DNA of 10,469 bases, taken from PUMD01 sp964599275 (GTDB taxonomy: Bacteria > Bacillota > Sulfobacillia > SLMV01). Both the position numbers and the translations under genes were made by a program. The notes beneath the pieces were generated by a model that saw only the letters and a list, made by a program, of their open reading frames with translations, was not told the DNA's origin and made no database searches. Positions 1 to 4,960 of the stretch are shown here, in pieces (the stretch's first letter is position 1; every line of letters starts with the position of its first letter). The DNA lies in the NCBI GenBank assembly GCA_964599275.1, contig CAZRFK010000069.1, positions 1-10,469 on the forward strand. Direction: 5' to 3'.

Positions 1-630
1 GGAAGTATGCGAAACCTGGTGATTGAAGAACTTGATTCACGTGCAGAGTTGATAACTGGCGGCGCCAAACCTATGAGTATGGGGGAAGGCCTGGATGAAT
101 CATTTGATGCAGTATTTCTTGTTGGCTATCATTCAATGGCTGGAACTCCTGGTGTTCTTAATCATACCTATACCGGTTCTATATTGGAGTTTACTATAAA
201 CGAAAAACCAATGGGAGAGACTGGAATGGTAGCCGCCTTAGCAGGTCATTTTTCGGTGCCAGTAGTTTTTCTCAGCGGAGACAATTGTACTACATCTGAG
301 GCAGAGGACATCATACCGGGAATACATACGGTGTGCGTCAAGGAGTATTCGTCACGATATGCAGCACGGTCATTTCACCCGGAACGTGCCCGGGAGCTGA
401 TTTACGAGGGGGCAGCTGAGGCTATTTTGACAGGTACAGCTGAGCCGCTGATAGTTGAAAGTCCGGTTGTTCTTGCGGTGAAGTTTAACAGTACTGCCTT
501 GGCGGATGGTTCCTATCTGCTGCCGGGTTCAGAAAGGATAGGTCCGTTGACGGTTCAGTATACAGCACCAGATTATCACGAGGCCTATCGGGCAGCTCGA
601 GCATTAATTTCACTGGGATTCAGCAGTTAA
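1..630 (+). CDS. dppA: D-aminopeptidase, DppA-like, peptidase family M55 (5'-truncated by window edge)
   Basis: Zinc-dependent D-aminopeptidase of family M55; Bacillus DppA releases D-Ala from D-amino-acid peptides and is linked to peptidoglycan peptide recycling. The frame is open from base 1: the two codons before ATG 7 read Gly-Ser, which continue the family's N-D-S-H-G-S-M segment, so that ATG is internal. About 60-65 N-terminal residues, including the first metal ligands (Asp, Glu, His), lie outside the window. Counting from the ATG at 7, GYH (His42) and GET (Glu71) match the zinc ligands His104 and Glu133 of B. subtilis DppA, and His53 in LNHTY matches the catalytic His115. The C-terminal TVQYTAPDYHEAYRA block is also typical of the family. 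The gene ends in TAA; a weak hairpin with a T-run follows. I recognised the family from its motifs and am confident in it; the exact substrate is inferred. Confidence 0.93.
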   Translation, partial: GSMRNLVIEELDSRAELITGGAKPMSMGEGLDESFDAVFLVGYHSMAGTPGVLNHTYTGSILEFTINEKPMGETGMVAALAGHFSVPVVFLSGDNCTTSEAEDIIPGIHTVCVKEYSSRYAARSFHPERARELIYEGAAEAILTGTAEPLIVESPVVLAVKFNSTALADGSYLLPGSERIGPLTVQYTAPDYHEAYRAARALISLGFSS

Positions 631-644
631 CGATAAGTGGATTT

Positions 645-665
645 CTGCTTCTGAGAAGAATTTTT
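645..665 (+). terminator. Weak terminator-like hairpin after dppA
   Basis: A short stem, CTTC (648-651) with GAAG (655-658) around a TGA loop, has a bulged G and one more pair (T646-A659), and is followed at once by five T residues (661-665). It lies 15 bases after the dppA stop codon, where a terminator is expected. The stem is short and weak, so the call is tentative. Confidence 0.25.
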
Positions 666-758
666 ATAAAAGTAGTAAGTTTCTAATATGAGGCTTAAGT
701 TGGCAAGGAGCATCAGCTCCCTTCTACTGGCAATTATTTTCACCAGGTATTTCAGGGG

Positions 759-787
759 TTGATGTGAGCTTACATCATAGATATTAG
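759..787 (+). promoter_or_regulatory. Candidate sigma-A promoter with embedded 18-bp palindromic operator
   Basis: TTGATG (759-764) and TATTAG (782-787), each 4 of 6 to consensus, are separated by 17 bp and lie upstream of the zinc-ribbon gene. The 18-bp near-perfect palindrome TGATGTGAGCTTACATCA (760-777) covers the -35 box and half of the spacer, where a repressor would block RNA polymerase. Only one symmetric position pair is mismatched. I do not recognise the regulator; ATGT/ACAT half-sites occur in PadR and other families, but here they are spaced by 6 bp rather than the usual PadR 8. Confidence 0.4.
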
Positions 788-800
788 CTGTCGAGGCATC

Positions 801-850
801 CTATTGACGCAAGACAGTTGTTAATTTAAAAAGGGGGTTTGCGTCAATGG
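801..850 (+). promoter_or_regulatory. Inverted repeat enclosing the RBS and start codon of the zinc-ribbon gene
   Basis: ATTGACGCAA (803-812) is the exact reverse complement of TTGCGTCAAT (839-848). As RNA, the stem extends to 13 pairs (801-813 with 838-850, with G-U pairs at both 802/849 and 813/838). The loop of about 24 nt carries the AAGGGGG Shine-Dalgarno (831-837), and the downstream arm contains the ATG at 847. Folding would bury the start codon in the stem and hold the ribosome site in the loop, so translational control is plausible. The repeat could instead be a DNA operator. Confidence 0.55.
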
Positions 851-1077
851 AATGTCCGGTGTGTAATGGTATGGCTCAACTAAGACGTGAATGCAGTCAG
901 TGTGCAGATGGTACAACAATGGAGGATCTGGGTCCAGCCAGCGATTACTATGGACCGTACAGTCCTTACCAGGAAGAAGGAGATGAGTTGACTGCTGATA
1001 CTGCAGATGAAAAATGTGTTCATGTGTGTCGTTGCCCTGCCTGTGGAAGGAAGGACACCGTTTCATTGAGAGGGTAA
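847..1077 (+). CDS. Small zinc-ribbon protein of unknown function
   Basis: A 76-residue acidic protein with three cysteine groups: CPVC at residues 3-6, CSQC near 16-19, and CVHVCRCPACG near the C-terminus. These give enough Cys pairs for one or two zinc-ribbon knuckles. The middle carries a YYGPYSPYQEEGDEL segment followed by an acidic, Thr/Ala-rich stretch, which looks like a conserved linker rather than random sequence. There is no signal peptide or membrane segment, so it is probably cytoplasmic. The start at 847 is supported by AAGGGGG at 831-837 with 9-nt spacing. It stands alone between dppA and argR with its own likely promoter and an unusual start-codon hairpin. The overlapping minus-strand reading frame has no comparable motif and is a shadow. 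I do not know its function; zinc binding is inferred from the Cys spacing. Confidence 0.8.
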   Translation: MECPVCNGMAQLRRECSQCADGTTMEDLGPASDYYGPYSPYQEEGDELTADTADEKCVHVCRCPACGRKDTVSLRG

Positions 1078-1095
1078 AGGGATATCAGTTTGTAT

Positions 1096-1153
1096 GGATG
1101 CTGGCGCGAGAAATACCTGCGCTGGCATCCAACCAATCATATCATTATTTTTT
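1096..1153 (+). terminator. Strong hairpin with delayed T-run after the zinc-ribbon gene
   Basis: GGATGCTGGCGC (1096-1107) pairs with GCGCTGGCATCC (1119-1130) to give a 12-bp stem (two G-U wobbles) with an 11-nt loop. A run of six T (1148-1153) lies 17 nt downstream, which is farther than in a canonical intrinsic terminator. It begins 19 bp after the stop codon and may act as a terminator or mRNA 3'-end stabiliser. The stem is certain in sequence; its function is inferred. Confidence 0.45.
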
Positions 1154-1237
1154 ATAGTTAGCTTCCTTCCCACAGCTCGAAAAACTTGACCATCCCGTTG
1201 CTGCTAAATATATATCACCTTCAAGGAAGGATATGTA

Positions 1238-1266
1238 TTGCGAAAGATGAATAAATATAATAGATT
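1238..1266 (+). promoter_or_regulatory. argR promoter region with ARG-box-like sequence
   Basis: A perfect TATAAT lies at 1256-1261, but without a good -35 at 16-18 bp. An alternative is TTGCGA (1238-1243) and TAGATT (1261-1266) with a 17-bp spacer. Overlapping both, GATGAATAAATATAATAG (1246-1263) matches the Bacillus ARG-box pattern CATGAATAAAAATKCAAK at 13 of 18 positions, mostly in the left half. ArgR-family genes are often autoregulated through such boxes near their promoters. The region is very AT-rich, so some match is expected by chance. Confidence 0.35.
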
Positions 1267-1302
1267 GGGTCAGAAGTGCCTTGAAATTGGAGGTAGCTCA
1301 CT

Positions 1303-1791
1303 GTGAAGTCAAGGCGTCAAATGAAAATATTGTCCATTATCAAGGAAAAGGAAATAACTACGCAGGGGGACCTGGTTGAGGCACTTCGCTTGGAGGGAAT
1401 GGAAACTACACAGGCTACAGTCTCCCGGGACATAAAGGAACTCGGACTGATCAAGGCTCCCACTGATTCGGGAGATTACCGCTACACTGACCCCTCGTCT
1501 GTCCATCAATCAGAAATCAGTGAACAACTGTTGATGAATCTTCGAAACTCCGTAGTCAATCTGGTTGCCAGTGAAAATATTCTGGTAATACATACATTGC
1601 CTGCAACAGCACAGACGGTAGCTGAAGCTATAGATGCGCTTAATTGGCCAGAGATCCTGGGGACGTTGGGTGGAGAGAGAACAGTTTTTGCAGTGGTGGC
1701 GTCGCGGGATGAGACTAAGCATGTTCAACAGCGACTTCACAGGCTGTGCAAACGGGGAGATAAAAATCAGAATGAAGATAGTGAGCAGTAG
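1303..1791 (+). CDS. argR: ArgR/AhrC-family transcriptional regulator with altered effector pocket
   Basis: This hexameric DNA-binding regulator normally senses L-arginine and controls arginine synthesis and catabolism. It has 162 residues, slightly longer than the usual 150 because of an acidic C-terminal tail (about 151-162). Residues 1-65 form the winged-helix domain with the signature TQATVSRDIKELGL (36-49; Ser41-Arg42 in the recognition helix). Residues 80-150 match the oligomerisation and ligand-binding domain, including HTLPATAQTVAEAIDALNWP. The canonical GTIxGDDTI arginine-binding motif reads GTLGGERTV (120-128), so both aspartates are lost (Glu125, Arg126). The GTG start is fixed by GGAGG at 1289-1293 with 9-nt spacing. 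No arginine biosynthesis gene is nearby, and the usual recN/spo0A neighbours are absent, so this may be a second ArgR-type paralogue with a different or no effector. Family assignment is firm; ligand change is inferred. Confidence 0.93.
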   Translation: MKSRRQMKILSIIKEKEITTQGDLVEALRLEGMETTQATVSRDIKELGLIKAPTDSGDYRYTDPSSVHQSEISEQLLMNLRNSVVNLVASENILVIHTLPATAQTVAEAIDALNWPEILGTLGGERTVFAVVASRDETKHVQQRLHRLCKRGDKNQNEDSEQ

Positions 1792-1854
1792 TATTTACTT
1801 TTGAAACAGCGCCTGAAATCACATTTCCCAGTGAAAGGTCTAATTTTTATTAAC

Positions 1855-1878
1855 CACAAGGAGGTTTGTTAACCTGTG
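1855..1878 (+). promoter_or_regulatory. RBS of the capA-like gene within a small hairpin
   Basis: AAGGAGG (1858-1864) sits 11 nt before the GTG at 1876 and decides that start. AGGTT (1862-1866) can pair with AACCT (1871-1875), and CAC (1855-1857) with GTG (1876-1878) across a 4-nt bulge. The fold would partly mask the Shine-Dalgarno and start codon. The RBS is clear; a regulatory role for the short stem is speculative. Confidence 0.4.
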
Positions 1879-3261
1879 TCCAAAGATGAGCAGATGACCA
1901 TGTTTGATCCCAGTGAGGGCAGGGATGCCCTGATTTCGCTTACCGGAGACGCCCTTATCACCAGAAGATTACGTCCATATCGCGAACCAGCCTTTTTAAA
2001 TATGTTGTCCAAAATCCGGAGATCTGACATCAGTTTCACTAACTTGGAGGGTTTATTGACTGATTATGATGGTGTTCCAGCAGCTTCCAGTGGAGGTACC
2101 TATGTAGTCGGGGAGCCTGAAATTGCTGATGACCTGAAATGGGCAGGTTTTAACCTTTTTGCTAGAGCCAATAACCATTCTGTTGATTGGTCTCATGGAG
2201 GTCTGTTGGCTACCTCTGAGGAGCTAGACCGTAGAGATATAGTACATGCTGGAGTAGGCGCTAATCTTGCGTTAGCCCGGTCTCCAGCCTACCTTGATAC
2301 CGCTGCAGGGCGTGCAGCTTTGATTTCTGCGTCATCAACATTCCCCAACGGAGCTTACGCCGGACGTCAGAGACCAGATATGCCCGGTCGGCCGGGATTG
2401 AATCCGCTGAGGTACAAAAGATGGCTGGAAATACCGGAAAAAGAGATGAATCACCTCCGACGGATCAGTCGTGAAATAGGTTTTGAAAAGATGCGGAAAG
2501 AACGCAGCAAGATGCGTCCATCAGTAGCGAAAGAAAAGGAAAAAGAAAAGGAACCCGGTGAGTTCAGATTGGGTTCTATGCGTTTTGATATTTCCAAAGA
2601 TAACGAATACAGGATGAGAACCAAGGTTGATCCGGATGATCGCAGAGGCAATCTTGATGCAATACGTGGAGCCACCAGGCAGTCTGATTGGGTTATTTAC
2701 AGCATCCATAGTCATGAATCACAAATCCCAAAACATCGTCAACCTGCGGAGTTTCTGTGTGATTTCGCCAGACAAGCCATTGACGCTGGTGCGGATGTAG
2801 TAGTTGGACACGGACCGCACCATTTACGAGGTGTAGAAATTTATCAGGGCCGACCCATATTTTACAGCCTCGGGAACTTCATATTCCAAAATGAAACTGT
2901 CAGATATCTTCCTCAGGATATTTACGATCGATATGAACTGGATCTATTAGCACGGCCTGATGAGCTGTATGATACCAGGACAGATTCTGGTTCTAGCGGA
3001 TTCCCGTCCCATGAAATGTACTGGCGATCAGTCCTGGTGGAAGTGGAGTTTTCTGATTCGCAGCTTGCAGAGATTGTATATTATCCGGTTACATTGGGAC
3101 ATGAGCTGCCGAGAAGCCGCAGGGGTAGACCTGTTTTGGCCACTGGTGAATTGGCCAGGGATATAATCAATGAAATAGCCGCCCTGTCAGAACCTTTTGG
3201 CACCAATATTGTCTGGGATGAAAATACACAAACTGGTCGTACAGTGGTAAAATCAGACTAG
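1876..3261 (+). CDS. CapA/PgsA-type metallophosphoesterase (PGA_cap family), cytoplasmic
   Basis: This protein belongs to the CapA fold of calcineurin-like metallophosphoesterases, named for poly-gamma-glutamate capsule proteins, although many members are of unknown function. Metal-site motifs occur in order: GDALITRR (24-31), NLEG (56-59), NNH (99-101), HSHE (278-281), GHGPHHLRGVE (311-321) and SLGNF (331-335). At 461 residues it is longer than many family members. A polar segment of about 70 residues (187-256) between the motifs contains a run of alternating Lys and Glu at 219-226. There is no signal peptide or transmembrane segment, unlike capsule-exporting CapA, and no capB/capC genes are near. 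Capsule synthesis is therefore not supported, and a cytoplasmic hydrolase is more likely. Start GTG is supported by AAGGAGG. It lies 23 bp upstream of aag, probably in the same transcript. Family assignment is firm; substrate unknown. Confidence 0.88.
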   Translation: MSKDEQMTMFDPSEGRDALISLTGDALITRRLRPYREPAFLNMLSKIRRSDISFTNLEGLLTDYDGVPAASSGGTYVVGEPEIADDLKWAGFNLFARANNHSVDWSHGGLLATSEELDRRDIVHAGVGANLALARSPAYLDTAAGRAALISASSTFPNGAYAGRQRPDMPGRPGLNPLRYKRWLEIPEKEMNHLRRISREIGFEKMRKERSKMRPSVAKEKEKEKEPGEFRLGSMRFDISKDNEYRMRTKVDPDDRRGNLDAIRGATRQSDWVIYSIHSHESQIPKHRQPAEFLCDFARQAIDAGADVVVGHGPHHLRGVEIYQGRPIFYSLGNFIFQNETVRYLPQDIYDRYELDLLARPDELYDTRTDSGSSGFPSHEMYWRSVLVEVEFSDSQLAEIVYYPVTLGHELPRSRRGRPVLATGELARDIINEIAALSEPFGTNIVWDENTQTGRTVVKSD

Positions 3262-3284
3262 GTCTCTGACGAGGAGATAAACCT

Positions 3285-3929
3285 GTGGAAACTCTTCCGG
3301 TGGAGTTTTACAAGCAGAATGCGGTTGCCCTGGCCCAAGACCTCCTCGGGCACTATTTGTTAAGCGCATCATGTCGAGGGGTAACCGGAGGCTTGATAGT
3401 TGAGACGGAAGCTTATGGAGGGGTAGCAGACCGGGCGTGCCACGCCTTTGCGTTTCACCGTTCTGATCGCACACAAGCCATGTACGGCCCTGCTGGAACG
3501 GCTTATGTTTATCAAATATACGGACTACATTATTGTCTGAATGTAGTGGCGCTTCGCTGCGGCAGTCCACAGGCTGTTCTGATAAGAGGGCTTTATCCGT
3601 TCTTAGGCATTGAACTGATGGCTGAACGAAGGAGAAAACAGGCCTTTGAGGGTGGAGGACCTAATAGTATCCTGGCAGATGGCCCGGGCAAACTGTGTCA
3701 GGCACTGAACATTGAACTCGATCTGAACGGAAAATCTTTTGCGGAGCGGCCGGTACAGATTGTGAAAAATCCTGATATCGGCCGTTTCCGTGAGTACATG
3801 GTAAGTTTTCCCCGTGTCGGTCTGGGACAGGTGGAAGAATTCAGACACCTGCCCTGGCGTTTCAGCCTGGAATGTGATCGAGATTTGCAGGAGTTGTTCG
3901 GATGCAGTACGAAGATAAATTGTATTTAG
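3285..3929 (+). CDS. aag: 3-methyladenine DNA glycosylase, AAG/MPG family
   Basis: This base-excision repair enzyme removes 3-methyladenine, hypoxanthine and other damaged purines from DNA. It has 214 residues, near the bacterial family norm. VETEAYGG (39-46) holds the catalytic Glu42 (human AAG Glu125) and the intercalating Tyr44 (human Tyr127); His53 matches human His136; MYGPAGTAYVYQIYGLHYCLN (66-86) and Arg101 in VLIRGLYP match the base-binding pocket. A SFPRVG segment and PWRF close the domain, with an 18-residue tail after it. GTG start with GAGGAG at 3271-3276, spacing 8 nt. The last 28 bp overlap the kinase gene, so the two are probably translationally coupled. No other repair gene is near, so grouping with cell-wall and nucleotide enzymes is probably incidental. 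All catalytic residues I can check are present. Confidence 0.95.
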   Translation: METLPVEFYKQNAVALAQDLLGHYLLSASCRGVTGGLIVETEAYGGVADRACHAFAFHRSDRTQAMYGPAGTAYVYQIYGLHYCLNVVALRCGSPQAVLIRGLYPFLGIELMAERRRKQAFEGGGPNSILADGPGKLCQALNIELDLNGKSFAERPVQIVKNPDIGRFREYMVSFPRVGLGQVEEFRHLPWRFSLECDRDLQELFGCSTKINCI

Positions 3930-4888
3930 GAGTTGATGGAGGCGGCAGCAAGACAGAAGGGGTGCTGTGCTCTTTACACTTTGATGGACGGGGATATCCC
4001 GTTTTAAACACTCACAGAGAAGCGTCAGGTGGCCCTTCAAATTGGCTTGGTGCAGCTGAACCCAATAAAAAATCAGCCGATTCACTTCAGGCGGTTTTAG
4101 ATGATTTGCTGAATATTGAGTGTGCAGACCTTTTTTCATCGCTGAGCACTATTGTTATGGCAACTGCCGGAATTGGTCTACCTGGCAGGCGTGAGACCCT
4201 GATGCATCTGTTAGATGATATATTCCCAGCTGGTATCTGCTGTCATGTTATTGGTGATGTGCAAGCTGCCCACTGCACTATGGGAATATTTGATGGAGGG
4301 ATAACGGTCATCGCCGGGACAGGCTCAGTAGCTGTCAGCCATCAATCCCGTAGTTGGACTACAGTGGGTGGGCATGGCTTTGTACTGGGGGACGAGGGAA
4401 GTGGATTCTGGATTGGCCAGAAAGCTCTGCAGGCTGCGGTGTGCGGTTGGGAGGGACGAGGTCCGAAAACCAATCTAACCCAGCGAGCTAAGCAATATTT
4501 CGATATCAGTACGCTCGATGAACTTCCCAGAGAGATTTATTTTTCCGGACGGGGCATTGATGCTCAAAGAATTGCTGGTTTCGCTCCACATGTGAGCAGG
4601 GCAACACAATTGGGAGACGCAGTTGCAGCACATATAGTAAAAAGTGCTGGATATCACCTGGCGGATCACGTGTTGGCACTTGCCAGAAAGGAAGGGAATA
4701 TACTGCGGGAATGTCTGGGGATCCACCCTGTTGGGGGAGCATGGCAGGTCAGTTCTCTGCTTGAAAACTTCCTGCAGCGATTAAGTGAAGAAGGACTTGC
4801 TAAACCGTGTGTAAGCTCTCCACTTTACAATGCAGCCCAGGGAGCAGTTATCTGGGCAGGTTTGCATGAGTCAGACCACTTTAACTGA
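3902..4888 (+). CDS. BadF/BadG/BcrA/BcrD-type ATPase, probable N-acetylglucosamine/N-acetylmuramate kinase
   Basis: This 328-residue sugar kinase has the ASKHA (actin-like ATPase) fold. It shows LGVDGGGSKT (9-18; phosphate-1 loop with Asp12), an ATAGIGLPGRR segment (87-97), VIGDVQAAH (116-124; Asp119 is the likely catalytic base), VIAGTGSVA (136-144; phosphate-2) and GGHGFVLGDEGSGFWIG (156-172). The C-terminal adenosine-loop region is also present (HPVGGAWQVS, about 278-287). This pattern fits eukaryotic NAGK and clostridial MurK, which phosphorylate GlcNAc and/or MurNAc released in cell-wall turnover. The BadF group also contains activators of 2-hydroxyacyl-CoA dehydratases, but these carry [4Fe-4S] cysteines not evident here. 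ATG 3902 has AGGAG at 3889-3893 inside aag. The DppA-like peptidase upstream is consistent with muropeptide recycling. Kinase family is firm; substrate is inferred (nagK or murK would be candidate names). Confidence 0.88.
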   Translation: MQYEDKLYLGVDGGGSKTEGVLCSLHFDGRGYPVLNTHREASGGPSNWLGAAEPNKKSADSLQAVLDDLLNIECADLFSSLSTIVMATAGIGLPGRRETLMHLLDDIFPAGICCHVIGDVQAAHCTMGIFDGGITVIAGTGSVAVSHQSRSWTTVGGHGFVLGDEGSGFWIGQKALQAAVCGWEGRGPKTNLTQRAKQYFDISTLDELPREIYFSGRGIDAQRIAGFAPHVSRATQLGDAVAAHIVKSAGYHLADHVLALARKEGNILRECLGIHPVGGAWQVSSLLENFLQRLSEEGLAKPCVSSPLYNAAQGAVIWAGLHESDHFN

Positions 4889-4942
4889 AGCTCCGTCCCA
4901 GTGCAGAGATAATAACAGCAGAGTTTTAAGCGTTTTTAGTTT

Positions 4943-4960
4943 AGGGGGGGACGTCTGATT
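4943..4960 (+). promoter_or_regulatory. G-rich ribosome binding site before a non-canonical start codon
   Basis: AGGGGGGG (4943-4950) is the only Shine-Dalgarno-like stretch upstream of the nucleotidase. The in-frame codons after it are CGT, CTG (4955), ATT (4958) and ACT. No ATG, GTG or TTG occurs in this frame between the TAG at 4937 and GTG 5015, so translation probably starts at CTG 4955 or ATT 4958. Confidence 0.5.

Noticed and set aside
1..630. dppA as a complete 207-residue gene starting at ATG 7
   Set aside because: The upstream codons continue the family sequence, and a start there would omit essential metal ligands; it is a window truncation.
705..722. Terminator hairpin GGAGC-ATCA-GCTCC between dppA and the zinc-ribbon gene
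   Set aside because: The stem is real (5-7 bp with a bulge) but no T-run directly follows, so a terminator call is not supported.
817..833. Rex site in the zinc-ribbon leader (TTGTTAA at 817-823)
   Set aside because: Only the left half matches; the expected TTAACAA partner is absent.
821..1066. Minus-strand reading frame of 81 codons opposite the zinc-ribbon gene
   Set aside because: No ribosome site or recognisable motif, and the plus strand has clear Cys knuckles, a good RBS and a typical small-gene layout.
3253..4139. Two minus-strand reading frames (105 and 178 codons) across aag and the kinase start
   Set aside because: They lie opposite two well-identified enzymes with intact catalytic motifs and contain no known domain; they are shadows.
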